Shown piece after piece: positions 1 to 7,914 of a stretch of DNA of 64,000 nucleotides. The first letter of the stretch is position 1. Each line of letters starts with the position of its first letter. The translations under genes and the position numbers were made by a program. The DNA comes from Scopulibacillus daqui (lineage in GTDB: Bacteria; Bacillota; Bacilli; Bacillales; Sporolactobacillaceae). Where the stretch lies: NCBI RefSeq assembly GCF_016908855.1, contig NZ_JAFBER010000001.1, positions 248,001-312,000 on the forward strand, given 5' to 3'. The notes below the pieces were generated by a model that worked only from the letters and a program-made list of their open reading frames with translations, ran no database searches and had not been told where the DNA came from.

Positions 1-336
1 TTTATTTTTCTTCATTTCTCTCCGGTTGATGACGCCGTTGCCGATAATAAGCGCCGGTTTGCTTTCTATAATGCCGCGGCTGAAGTTAAATTTAAGCGTA
101 ATAAATTCCACTATGAATATCAGGATGCCCCAAATAATAATGGCAAAAATAATAATTGGGAGCTTTGCTTTTGGGTCATAGATAGCAGCGCCGACAAAGT
201 CCCCCAATACAACAACTGCAACAAAATCAAAAGGGGTTGCCTCTGCCATTGACGCTCTGCCCATCAGTCTTGTTAATATTAATAATCCAATAAAACCTAT
301 CACAAGTTCAACTGTTACAGAAAAATAAATATTCAA
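1..336 (-). CDS. DUF421 (YetF/YkjA-type) membrane protein, C-terminus cut off by window
   Basis: The open frame runs off position 1, leaving 112 codons of the N-terminal part. The N-terminus has hydrophobic segments with the family motif TRLMGRASMAEATPFDFVAV, then a GDFVGAAIYD stretch, as in DUF421 proteins such as B. subtilis YetF. These are inner-membrane proteins with three TM helices and a soluble C-terminal domain of uncertain function. The start is TTG at 336, with AGGAGG eight bases upstream; a GTG a few bases earlier hits a stop at once. Function cannot be inferred beyond the family. Confidence 0.85.
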   Translation of the reverse strand, partial: MNIYFSVTVELVIGFIGLLILTRLMGRASMAEATPFDFVAVVVLGDFVGAAIYDPKAKLPIIIFAIIIWGILIFIVEFITLKFNFSRGIIESKPALIIGNGVINRREMKKNK

Positions 337-442
337 AGTCGCACCCTCCTCATTATCCTTTAATATGACATGACTAATCGTGTTTTATGCATGCAAAGGC
401 TTTAGTAAGGGTTAAAGGAATAACAGAGGTTTTATGCAAATA

Positions 443-469
443 AAAAAAGCAAGCAGGCGCTTGCTTTTT
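443..469 (-). terminator. Rho-independent terminator of yjcHGF operon
   Basis: Perfect GCAAGC/GCTTGC stem (449-454 / 459-464) flanked by A7 and T5. On the minus strand it ends in a T-run immediately after the yjcF stop. Confidence 0.8.
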
Positions 470-890
470 AAAGACTTTTTCTCATTTGAACATGCGGTAT
501 ACCCGCATCCATAAACTCGTCAGATGTCACCTTATAATGAAGCCGCTCATAAAATGGAACAGCATGAAGCTGTGCGTTGAGAAGAAGAGTGTTTAAGCCT
601 TTTTCTTTGGCCGTTTCTTCAATTTTATTCATGATCGCTTGACCGACATGCTTGCCCCGATAGGCATCCAAGACACAAATTCTTTCAACTTTGGCGATGT
701 CATCATGAATCCTCATCCGACCGGCTCCAATAGGGTTTTTCCCGTCATAAGCCACAAAATGTACCGCATCTTTTTCGTGCTGATCGATTTCTTCTTCTTC
801 CGGAACCTTCTGCTCTTCTACAAAAACCTTATGGCGTACAGTCAAAGCATCGTTAAACCGGTCTTCTGTATCTGCAATCAATACGTTCAT
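468..890 (-). CDS. yjcF: GNAT-family N-acetyltransferase YjcF
   Basis: 140 aa, full length for YjcF-type GNAT acetyltransferases, which transfer an acetyl group from acetyl-CoA to an unknown amine. The acetyl-CoA loop is seen as RICVLDAYRGKHVGQAIMNK at about residues 70-89, followed by LLLNAQLHAVPFYERLHY, the usual beta5-alpha4 element. The ATG overlaps the yjcG stop as TAATG and has AGGAG seven bases upstream, so the two are translationally coupled. It is the last gene of a yjcH-yjcG-yjcF operon with the same membership as in B. subtilis. The substrate is unknown. Confidence 0.88.
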   Translation of the reverse strand: MNVLIADTEDRFNDALTVRHKVFVEEQKVPEEEEIDQHEKDAVHFVAYDGKNPIGAGRMRIHDDIAKVERICVLDAYRGKHVGQAIMNKIEETAKEKGLNTLLLNAQLHAVPFYERLHYKVTSDEFMDAGIPHVQMRKSL

Positions 891-1408
891 TAGTTCTCCT
901 TGCCCAAGTGGAAAGTTTCATAAACAGTCCAAGAGCCGTTGTCCAATTGATAAAGCAATTGGAAACGATCGACCAGCTCTTCGTGTTCAAAGTCTTGCAA
1001 TTTCAAGGAACCAAGGACATCATTATGCTCTTCATCAGACAGCTGCTGTCCAATTGTAATATGCGGAACAAAACTGTATTCTGCAGTATCTTCGACATCG
1101 CATTTTTCTTCTAAACGTTCATGAAGGGCTGTCAGAACGTCTTTTGGTTCGATTTTAAGATAGACAACGTTGTTTACAGGCTTAAAGGAGCTAACCTTGT
1201 CCACTTTAATATGAATAGGTTCTGTTTCTTTTGCGACAGCCTTAATTTGTTCAATAACGTCTGATATTTTTGAATCTTCTATCTCAAAAGGTGTTTTTAG
1301 TGTAATGTGCGGCGGAATCAAAGCATAATGCGGGTCATACCTTTTTCTAAGTGAATTTACTTTATCTTGAAGTTTCTTTGATGGAAATATTGCAATACCG
1401 TATTTCAT
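890..1408 (-). CDS. yjcG: YjcG, 2H phosphoesterase / 2'-5' RNA ligase-like
   Basis: 172 aa with the two HxT motifs that define the 2H phosphoesterase fold: PHITLKTPF (His34) and PHITIGQQL (His116). Spacing and length match B. subtilis YjcG. Such enzymes act on 2',3'-cyclic or 2'-5' phosphodiester bonds; the real substrate of YjcG is unknown. AGGAGG lies 12 bases before the ATG, a rather long gap. It sits between yjcH and yjcF and its stop overlaps the yjcF start by one base. Confidence 0.9.
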   Translation of the reverse strand: MKYGIAIFPSKKLQDKVNSLRKRYDPHYALIPPHITLKTPFEIEDSKISDVIEQIKAVAKETEPIHIKVDKVSSFKPVNNVVYLKIEPKDVLTALHERLEEKCDVEDTAEYSFVPHITIGQQLSDEEHNDVLGSLKLQDFEHEELVDRFQLLYQLDNGSWTVYETFHLGKEN

Positions 1409-1496
1409 AGCGTAGTGATTCCTCCTTATTCAGACCATTTTGAATCTTGCATATGACTATTATAACAGTTTTTAATGGTTTTGTATAATATATACC

Positions 1497-2234
1497 CTAA
1501 TTGCCTGCTTTCTTAAACAGCTTTCTCACAGCTGTCACAACATCGGGCTGCCATGTCTTCCAAGTATGGTTTCCTTCCAATTCATGATAAGAGTAGTAAG
1601 CGAGCGGTTTTGTTTGCAAAACCTCATGAAGTTTGCGGTTAGGCTCCAGAAAGTCTCTGATCTCGCCTTTAGTCGTTTTGACAGCGGTTTCCTGCTTGCC
1701 GATGACGTGATAAATTGAAAAGCCCGCCATATTTGCCTCTTGAACATTTCGGATAATGCGATCATCGACATATGGCGATTGCATGATAACATTCGAAAAG
1801 GTATGCGGGTATTTTAAAGCGGTTAATAATGATATTGTTCCGCCAAGCGAATCGCCGATCAATGTCCGGCTGCCTGCCAAATCGTCGATAGCAAAATGTT
1901 TTTTCATATAGGGAAGAAACTCATAGACAAGAAAATGGATATAGGCGTTGTGCAGGCTGCCGTCGGGATGATACTTTCCCCAACGCACTTGAGGGTTTTC
2001 ATAAGGAATGCCAGCGATAATGACATCCTCAATTTCATTTTCGCTGATTAGCTTATCAGCGACTTTATTAATCCGGCCCAATTGGAAATAGTCGCGGCCG
2101 TCTTGAGCGATAACAAGGGGATATGTATATAAATCAGAGTAGTTGTACGGGAGATACACCATAAAGGTGATAGATTGATTTAAATACTCGCTTTGGATTG
2201 TGTGTTCGTTTATTGTTCCTCTTTGCTGCGTCAT
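1497..2234 (-). CDS. yjcH: YjcH, putative esterase (alpha/beta hydrolase)
   Basis: 245 aa esterase of the D family (IroE/Fes-like alpha/beta hydrolase). It shows the early strand PLVIAQDGRDYFQLGRI (about residues 38-54) and the nucleophile elbow IGDSLGG near residue 126, and ends with a plausible catalytic His in ELEGNHTWKTWQ. GGAGG stands six bases before the ATG. It is the first gene of the operon with yjcG and yjcF. The natural substrate is unknown. Confidence 0.87.
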   Translation of the reverse strand: MTQQRGTINEHTIQSEYLNQSITFMVYLPYNYSDLYTYPLVIAQDGRDYFQLGRINKVADKLISENEIEDVIIAGIPYENPQVRWGKYHPDGSLHNAYIHFLVYEFLPYMKKHFAIDDLAGSRTLIGDSLGGTISLLTALKYPHTFSNVIMQSPYVDDRIIRNVQEANMAGFSIYHVIGKQETAVKTTKGEIRDFLEPNRKLHEVLQTKPLAYYSYHELEGNHTWKTWQPDVVTAVRKLFKKAGN

Positions 2235-2460
2235 ATTAATCCTCCGTCAAATAATGAAAATAATCACTGTATTTACACTTATTTTAACATAAGTGATATA
2301 ATAAAGGGAAACTTCCTTCATGAAACTGTTTTGCTTCTTAAGGTTTCTGAAGAGAAGCAGACACTGAGGTTATTTTAGAAAAGCATCAGTTTTCATCTTA
2401 TGTTTGTGTGAATGTATGATCATGAGTGATAGACAATCTGTCATACAGAGGGGGAGTTTG

Positions 2461-3015
2461 ATGAGGAAGGATAGAGTTCATAGCAAGGAAGTGGCTCACG
2501 CAGCAAAATCCCTTCTTAAAGAAAGAGGGGTTGAGATTAAGGATATTGCAGAAATCGTTTATGATATGCAGTCGCCGTACGCGCCGATGCTTTCGCTGGA
2601 CGCTTGTATAGAAAGTGTGGAAGCGGTCCTCCAAAAACGCGAAATGCAGCATGCGATTCTCGTAGGTGTTGAGCTGGATAAATTGGCGGAGAAAGGTCAG
2701 CTCTCTGAGCCATTGCAATCGATAGTAGAACAAGATGAAGGATTGTTTGGCGTTGATGAGACGATAGCCATTGGCGCTGTATTCGGATATGGAAGCATAG
2801 CCGTCACCACTTACGGCTATCTTGATAAAGCAAAAAACGGCATCATTAAAAAGCTTGATAATAAAACGGGTCAAGGCATTCACACATTCTTGGACGACCT
2901 GGTCGCAAGCATTGCCGCCAATGCGTCGAGCCGGCTTGCCCATCACATTCGTGATGAAGAAGAACGTAAGACAACCTTGCTCTACAACCCTGAAGACCAA
3001 GAAGATATTAGTTGA
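2461..3015 (+). CDS. PgpA-like phosphatidylglycerophosphatase (YutG family)
   Basis: 184 aa from ATG 2461, preceded by AGGGGG with six bases spacing. The frame is open back to 2404, but no ribosome site supports an earlier start. The sequence matches the PgpA/LtrC family: YDMQSPYAPMLSLDACIESV near the N-terminus, DETIAIGAVFGYGSIAVTTYGY in the middle, and the acidic FLDDLVASIAANASSR helix near the C-terminus. PgpA enzymes dephosphorylate phosphatidylglycerophosphate. The Gram-positive YutG branch lacks obvious long TM segments, as here, and its enzymatic role is less certain. It is followed by its own terminator. Confidence 0.82.
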   Translation: MRKDRVHSKEVAHAAKSLLKERGVEIKDIAEIVYDMQSPYAPMLSLDACIESVEAVLQKREMQHAILVGVELDKLAEKGQLSEPLQSIVEQDEGLFGVDETIAIGAVFGYGSIAVTTYGYLDKAKNGIIKKLDNKTGQGIHTFLDDLVASIAANASSRLAHHIRDEEERKTTLLYNPEDQEDIS

Positions 3016-3055
3016 TGTTTGCATATTTATTTAGAAATTGACATATTAAACATTT

Positions 3056-3086
3056 AAAAATCCGGGGGCTCTATACCCGGATTTTT
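3056..3086 (+). terminator. Terminator of the pgpA-like gene
   Basis: Stem TCCGGG (3061-3066) / CCCGGA (3076-3081), flanked by A5 and T5. Confidence 0.85.
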
Positions 3087-3188
3087 AGTTTTTAATAAAA
3101 TCTTAAATAAATCTTAAAAAAGCTGTTGACACTTCGACAAAATTCGTATATATTTTAAACATAGTCATCAACAACAACGAATTAACAC

Positions 3189-3264
3189 GATCCGTTAGCT
3201 CAGTTGGGAGAGCGCCACCTTGACAGGGTGGAGGTCACTGGTTCGAGCCCAGTACGGGTCACCA
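3189..3264 (+). tRNA. tRNA-Val (anticodon GAC)
   Basis: Full cloverleaf of 76 nt with encoded CCA. Acceptor GATCCGT pairs with ACGGGTC (one T-G), the D-arm is GCTC/GAGC, the anticodon stem CCACC/GGTGG encloses the loop TTGACAG, and the T-arm is ACTGG-TTCGAGC-CCAGT. The GAC anticodon reads GUC/GUU valine codons. A stand-alone tRNA with its own terminator; everything from here to about 16 kb looks accessory, which makes this a natural integration landmark. Confidence 0.96.
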
Positions 3265-3281
3265 TACATAAATCTGTTACC

Positions 3282-3323
3282 AACGCGGTTTCTCGCTATT
3301 ATTATCGAGAGGTCGCGTTTTTT
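3282..3323 (+). terminator. Terminator of tRNA-Val
   Basis: Stem AACGCG (3282-3287) / CGCGTT (3314-3319) with inner TCTCG/CGAGA pairing, followed by six Ts. Confidence 0.8.
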
Positions 3324-3406
3324 AATGGTTTATTTATACAATAATTAAGTTGGGGACGAACTTTTTAAAGGCTTAATCATCTAATTTGTTTGCGGTTTCT
3401 TGGATT

Positions 3407-3634
3407 CTATGTCAATTGTTGGGGTAGTAGTAATAGCTCCCTACTCCTTAACCTAACAAATATCCATTTGTATAGCCAGAGGCGAAGCCAACGATCATAT
3501 TTATCGAGTGTTTTTTGAACTTGGCGTCTTATGCGATCTAAAGCCCGGTAGATATAACGGCAAAAGTGAAACCTGTCCGCGATAATGATAGGTTTTCCAA
3601 GTGCTTGTTGGACAGCTGATTTAAAGCTGTAGCG
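3407..3634 (-). pseudogene. ISL3-family transposase C-terminal fragment
   Basis: A 75-codon open stretch without a start reads SFKSAVQQALGKPIIIADRF, then HFCRYIYRALDRIRRQVQKT, then a basic tail, ending at a TAG. This is the DDE-core to C-terminal segment of ISL3-type transposases (IIADRFH and the RYI..ALDRIRR helix). The rest of the gene, including most catalytic residues and the inverted repeats, is absent or unrecognisable on either side. It is too short for function. It marks a decayed insertion sequence just beyond tRNA-Val. Confidence 0.8.
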
Positions 3635-3949
3635 TTTTATCTCTCCACCATTTTATGATACTTATCAATTATAATTTTGATGTTGGAAAAAAGCTGTCTG
3701 TATGGCCTTGTGAGCGATAATATTTCAATATTTAAAATTTTTTATAATGAAAGCTTTAAATGAAAGAAGTTCTAAGGTTAAATTGAATCGCAGTCTTTAT
3801 TCATGCCTAAAACTGTAATTTAAAAAAACGGTTGATATTAAGCCCTTTACGAGCGGTTTTGACATAAAACTGTTACAAAAAAGTATTGAGGAGAAAAATC
3901 CAGTTGTGTAAGCTATTGTTGATTGGACTAAAGTAGGGGGTTTTTTTAA

Positions 3950-5033
3950 ATGATCGCAGCACTTTTAGGTTTATTTCTTGTTCTAATCACATTTATTTTG
4001 ATAATTTGTTTTATTTTAGGATTAATTCATCCTAAAATCGTTAAAACAAGAGACTAGAAAAAAATCATCCTTAACCTTTGGGGTTTCAGCACTAATATTT
4101 TTCATTATTTATAATGTTACGTTCGGATATTTCATAAATAATGATGATTCAGAGCAACAACGTCCACGTCCATATGTAAAATTAAATAATGCAAATGTCG
4201 AAACCGCCTTAGCATCTGATATAAAAGAAAAGGCTAGAAAAGTCCCTTATGATAAATTGACCAATACTAATAAAGGTACCAAAATAATTATCGAAGGAGA
4301 ATCTTTTCCGATTGATATAGATAATTATAATGATGAAGTAGGGAAAGACGACCAATTTAAATTGAGTGATAAAGACAGTAACAAATATATTATTAAGAAT
4401 GAAGACCCTTCATTTAAAAGTACAAGTCAATATAAGCGGGTTCGTATTTATGGAACATATGAAGGAAAGGAAAAAGAAGTTTTAAATGATCAAGATAAAA
4501 AGTTAGGTTTAACTCCCGAAAACGTACCAACGATTACGGCCTACAAAATTGAAAACAAACCACGTACAGCTGAAGAAATAGCTGAAGATGAGGCTAGGGA
4601 AGAGAGAATACAAAAAGAGTATGAAGAAAACTCTTTTAAAGATGAAATTTCTGAATCCGTCCATAAAGGATTTGGGAATAAAAACAGTTTCAATAAAAAG
4701 GATAGTATTATTGAAATCAATTATAATGACAATAACAATTTTTTATTAATAAAGGTTTTTGGAAAAGATAATTTATCTAAAAACATGATAAAAAAAGGCA
4801 TGTGGATGAGTATATCTAAAACATTAAAGGATCTAAAAGATAATACGAAATTTGACAAAATAGCATTCAACATTGTTTTTCCTATGCAAGATCAATATGG
4901 AAATGCTTCTAACAACATTGTTATGAAAGCTACATTTGATAGAGATACATTAGATAAAATTAATTGGGAAAATTTCATGTTTGAAAATATTCCGAACGTA
5001 GCAAATGAATATTGGGAACACCCTTCTTTCTAG
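3950..5033 (+). pseudogene. Two-TM membrane protein, broken by a +1 frameshift
   Basis: ATG 3950 has GGGGG nine bases upstream and starts a hydrophobic helix (MIAALLGLFLVLITFILIIC) that stops at TAG 4055-4057. Shifting by one base there gives an open frame, TRKKSSLTFGVSALIFFIIY, with a second TM helix. This runs without a break into the soluble domain ending at 5033 (about 360 codons in all). The soluble part is highly charged, with an acidic EEIAEDEAREERIQKEYEEN segment and a C-terminal domain ending NIPNVANEYWEHPSF. It resembles small membrane proteins of unknown function in Firmicute mobile regions. It could be a sequencing error or a true inactivation. The downstream part has no start of its own except a TTG at 4257. 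Confidence 0.7.
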
Positions 5034-5034
5034 G

Positions 5035-5066
5035 AAAAAGCCACTATTAAAAACGGTGGCTTTTTT
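5035..5066 (+). terminator. Terminator after the frameshifted membrane protein
   Basis: AAAAAGCCAC paired with GTGGCTTTTTT, directly after the stop at 5033. Confidence 0.85.
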
Positions 5067-5144
5067 GTTTTAGGGATTGATTGGGTCATATTATGTAAGC
5101 ATACGAATCAACCTATCTCAAAGATGAATCAGCACTATCGAGAA

Positions 5145-5230
5145 ATGACACCCTCGGCTGTTATTTTAAATTCGAAAAAAAGGATGGAACAAATGGTAAA
5201 ATTAACTTAATCTCAATAAAAAGGTGTTGA
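5145..5230 (+). repeat. Toxin/immunity leader repeat, copy A
   Basis: First of three near-identical leader segments (others at 5669-5765 and 13671-13753). The shared core is GGAACAAATGGTAAAATTAA followed by CTTAATCTCAATAAAAAGGT. Each copy ends in the ribosome site of a candidate immunity gene. Copy A is shorter in the middle than B and C. The common 5' edge with copy B is AATGACACC(C)TCGGCTG. Confidence 0.85.
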
Positions 5231-5234
5231 GCAA

Positions 5235-5522
5235 ATGAAGGAGCTATTGATAACACTTGGTATTATTATTTTAATTTTCATAATTTTAATTGGGGGTGTT
5301 TATTTAAAACATAAGCATGATGAAAAAGAATTAGTAGCACAAGCGGAAAAAATAGGGGAGAAATTTATAAAGAAGAAGGAACATTCAGATGTTGAATTTA
5401 CAGATTATGAATTTACACCAATGCACGGATTATTTTTATATGGGCATTTAAAAAGTAATCATAAAAATGTTTACGTACTATTTTATGGAATGGAGGTTGA
5501 AGATTATGGGAGCTATCACTGA
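5235..5522 (+). CDS. Candidate lipase-immunity protein, paralog A (one-TM)
   Basis: 95 aa with an N-terminal TM helix (residues 4-24) followed by a charged domain beginning KHKHDEKELVAQAEK. The soluble domain is close to that of the intact system at 13754: both share HSDVEF and YEFTPMH. The C-terminus differs (ends GMEVEDYGSYH). The start is ATG, with AAGGTG about eight bases upstream. The last 17 bases overlap the start of a truncated toxin frame. By position (directly before and overlapping a toxin start) and topology I infer an immunity role at the membrane face. The family name is not certain. Confidence 0.65.
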   Translation: MKELLITLGIIILIFIILIGGVYLKHKHDEKELVAQAEKIGEKFIKKKEHSDVEFTDYEFTPMHGLFLYGHLKSNHKNVYVLFYGMEVEDYGSYH

Positions 5523-5658
5523 AAGAACCTATTATAACTTTTCACAAAGTGTCTATAACGCAAAAGGTTTAGATGATATAGTTAAAAAAGTGGAAATTGT
5601 TAACAGAAAAAGATTTGTTGTTAAAGAGAAAGAAAGCGGCATTCAAGCTAAAGTTTAA
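5506..5658 (+). pseudogene. Truncated lipase-toxin 5' end, stub A
   Basis: ATG 5506, with GGAGG eight to nine bases upstream, begins MGAITERTYYNFSQSVYNAK and runs 50 codons to GIQAKV. It aligns with the start of the intact toxin at 14055 (HTFRQFSGFAYNKK and GFQAKVFKNDN). Two Ts are missing in the run where the intact gene reads GTTTTTAAAAA, giving a premature TAA. Homology continues through AAAAATGACAAT and then jumps into leader repeat B. The lipase domain is absent. Confidence 0.8.
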
Positions 5659-5668
5659 AAATGACAAT

Positions 5669-5765
5669 AATGACACCTCGGCTGTTATTTTTAAATTCAA
5701 ATAAATGGTTTTAACTAATTGGAACAAATGGTAAAATTAACTTAATCTCAATAAAAAGGTGTTGA
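5669..5765 (+). repeat. Toxin/immunity leader repeat, copy B
   Basis: Second copy, abutting stub A. It shares GTTATTTTTAAATTCAAA and the GGAACAAATGGTAAAATTAA core with copy C. A possible promoter lies inside: TTTAAC, 16 bases, TAAAAT (17 bases in copy C). ATGACA occurs both in the toxin stub and at the repeat edge, a plausible microhomology for the fusion. Confidence 0.85.
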
Positions 5766-6101
5766 TTGAAGATTAAAAAGAAACTATGGATAACTATCGG
5801 TATTGTTGTTTTAGCTTTCATCATTTTGATAGCAGGTGTCTATTTGAAGCATAAACAAGGTGAAAGAGAAATAGCAGATAGAGCAGCAAAAAAAGTTAAA
5901 GTGTTTTTTAAAGAAAAGAGAAATCTTGACGTTGTAATTACTGATTATGAAGTATCTCCAATGGGAGGAATGGATTTATTTGGTCATGTTAAGGGAGATA
6001 AAAAGAGAAATATTGATGCACTTGTAGACATTACAGACAATGGCAAAATTATTACAATATCATCATATGGTTTAGATCCCAAAAAGGATGATAATGATTA
6101 A
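5766..6101 (+). CDS. Candidate lipase-immunity protein, paralog B (one-TM)
   Basis: 111 aa from TTG 5766 (AAGGTG five bases before; the same TTG context is used by the paralog at 13754). It has a basic N-terminus, a TM helix (about residues 8-25), then KHKQGEREIADRAAKK and a domain sharing DYEVSPMGG with the other paralogs. It is more diverged than A and C. Its final bases overlap the ATG of a second toxin stub at 6094. I infer immunity against a related toxin whose gene is mostly gone here. Confidence 0.65.
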   Translation: MKIKKKLWITIGIVVLAFIILIAGVYLKHKQGEREIADRAAKKVKVFFKEKRNLDVVITDYEVSPMGGMDLFGHVKGDKKRNIDALVDITDNGKIITISSYGLDPKKDDND

Positions 6102-6222
6102 AGATAAGCAGTATTGGGATTTTTTAAGCATAGTTATAGTAGAAAAAAGTTTTAATAAAATATTTTCAAAGATGGGACTTAAAAACAAGTCAAAAATGGT
6201 ACAGGGGTTGATGGCGGCTTAA
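6094..6222 (+). pseudogene. Truncated toxin-like 5' end, stub B
   Basis: A 42-codon frame starting in the last bases of immunity paralog B, with AAGGATG just upstream. QYWDFLSIVIVEKSFNKIFS aligns position by position with TYYNFSQSVYNAKGLDDIVK of stub A (shared aromatic pair, F, V, K, I). This is the N-terminal segment of the same toxin family, cut off before any lipase domain. It is short, so the match rests on the conserved pattern plus the identical placement. Confidence 0.55.
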
Positions 6223-6610
6223 TAGGTCAAAAACGTTCGTTTTCTTTCCTTCAAATCTTTTGCTATTTTTATTTTTTAGTTCCTTAGAAAAGCTCTTCCT
6301 TCCAGTCTTCATGAATGCCTCAATTAATTAAAGCCATACCTTTTAAGACATAGTGTTTTCCCTGATATACTTGCAATTTTGATTTTTTTAACGCCCTCAC
6401 CGTCTGTCACCAGATTGATTTTGATTAAAGATAATGTCATCAATAAGTTAAACAGTGCCTTATTTTGTAAATGAATGTCTCGATCTGTAACGTTTCCGCA
6501 TAAAATTCATCATTAAAATATTTGCTTTATTTTTGAATAATTCAATAAAATAATAATAACAACATAAATATATGCTTTTCTATGCCGATAATGGGTATGG
6601 GGGATAAAAA
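6223..6610. other. Intergenic, no recognisable gene
   Basis: AT-rich, with stops in all frames and no clear ribosome site or hairpin until the one before 6611. Probably decayed sequence following the toxin stub. Confidence 0.5.
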
Positions 6611-7030
6611 ATGTACTGGTTAATTTTAACTGTATTATTAATCTTGTTGATGATCGTATTGTATTTAGAAAAAAGAAGAAAAAAGTCTAAAGTTAAAGTG
6701 TTTTCAAGCCTTGTCTTTACAGCTGAAACCATTAATGGTGTCTCAGATGAACCAAAGAAGGTTTCTTTAGGCATTGTTAATAAAAGTTCAAAGCCAATAT
6801 ATTTAAAAGAATGTACGATTCAATTGGGAAAAGAAACATTGGCTTTTGCCGACGGCAGCCATATTGTGAACCAATGGCTTAACCCGGGTAAGGGGTATAT
6901 ACATTTTCTCGATTTTTATCAAATTAAATCAGCATTACTCGATAAAGGAAAAACCAAGTTAAACGCTATTATTTACTTTTTGGACAAAGATGGAAAAAAA
7001 TACAAAGATAATATTAAGCTGCATTGGTAA
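6611..7030 (+). CDS. Hypothetical membrane-anchored protein
   Basis: 139 aa, family not recognised. Residues 3-19 are a TM helix followed by a strongly basic stop-transfer (LEKRRKKSKVK), so the remainder is probably cytoplasmic. The remainder looks beta-rich (KVSLGIVNKSSKPIYLKECT, then INAIIYFLDKDGKKY-like strands), suggesting an Ig-like or similar sandwich fold. ATG is preceded by GGGGGAT. The neighbours are the toxin remnants and yfbU, so it may belong to the same accessory region. Confidence 0.6.
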   Translation: MYWLILTVLLILLMIVLYLEKRRKKSKVKVFSSLVFTAETINGVSDEPKKVSLGIVNKSSKPIYLKECTIQLGKETLAFADGSHIVNQWLNPGKGYIHFLDFYQIKSALLDKGKTKLNAIIYFLDKDGKKYKDNIKLHW

Positions 7031-7209
7031 CTATTGCAATGGCTTGATGATCATTATCTTAATTTTTCGAACGATGAGTGTGTAATTATTTGCTCTCTCT
7101 TCCGATAAATAATACAGGGGGTGAGAATGGGGCTTATTATCCTTGAGATGGAAAGATATGATCAAAAAATGAGATATGGAGAAAATTTTTATAAATAGGG
7201 GAGAATAAA

Positions 7210-7689
7210 ATGGAACTATCAAAAGTTGAAAGACTAATTCTATTTAATCAATTTTCTATTCTTGAACAACTGAACGCTAAGGATGCTCCGTATTCATATT
7301 ATAAAGAAATATTAGAACATGGTTATACATATAATTACGATGAGCTTGTTGAATTCTTGCTTGATGATGTACCCCGTGAAGTATGTGATGAAGTTTGGGA
7401 TATTTTGCAAATGCATCGTTCCATAATACACTCTTACAATAACTTGGAAAGCAAAGATGATATAAAATTTAAAGGTTTTGATGGGAACGAAGAAACCGAA
7501 CATATGACGTATGCAAGGTTTATAATTGAAAATATGAATAGATTCGAGGAGCAAAAACTTGCCGACTATAACACACATTTTCCGACCCTTAACAGATATA
7601 GAAGAATGCTGAGTGAATGGAGAAAAATCTCTGAACGTTATAACAGTCATCTAACCGTTGAGCAAATCAAGCAAATCATAAATGCTTAA
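7210..7689 (+). CDS. yfbU: YfbU family protein (UPF0304)
   Basis: 159 aa, full length for YfbU. Diagnostic stretches are ERLILFNQFSILEQL at the N-terminus, the central FKGFDGNEETEHMTYARF, and the C-terminal RYRRMLSEWRKISERY and HLTVEQIKQIINA, all close to E. coli YfbU. The protein is a small helical, cytosolic family; overexpression of the E. coli member has been linked to cell death, but the function is unknown. GGGGAG precedes the ATG by six bases. Uncommon in Bacillales cores and located in the accessory region, so probably acquired. Confidence 0.88.
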   Translation: MELSKVERLILFNQFSILEQLNAKDAPYSYYKEILEHGYTYNYDELVEFLLDDVPREVCDEVWDILQMHRSIIHSYNNLESKDDIKFKGFDGNEETEHMTYARFIIENMNRFEEQKLADYNTHFPTLNRYRRMLSEWRKISERYNSHLTVEQIKQIINA

Positions 7690-7883
7690 ATATCCTAATT
7701 GATATGCTTTCTTTAGTTCTGAAAAATTTCAAATATAAAAAGCGGCATTAATAAAACTAAGAAGTCATTTAGAAACTTGGACTGAAAAATGCCATTCTCA
7801 TGGGAAACGCCAATCGATATATTCCCCTTGTTGAATATGAAGAAGAACAGCAGGTTAAGGAAGAATTGGGATGCATCTATGAT

Positions 7884-7905
7884 AAAAGGCGCAAATGCGC
7901 CTTTT
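7884..7905. terminator. Bidirectional terminator between yfbU and the nuclease
   Basis: Perfect stem AAAAGGCGC / GCGCCTTTT with loop AAAT, ten bases past the nuclease stop on the minus strand. Confidence 0.85.
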
Positions 7906-7914
7906 ATAGTATAT

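Noticed and set aside
2398-3024. Long minus-strand frame opposite the PgpA-like gene
   Set aside because: Shadow of the plus-strand gene, which has the family motifs and a ribosome site.
5766-5830. Different start codon (ATG) for immunity paralogs B and C
   Set aside because: No in-frame ATG precedes the TM helix; TTG with AAGGTG spacing is shared by both copies.
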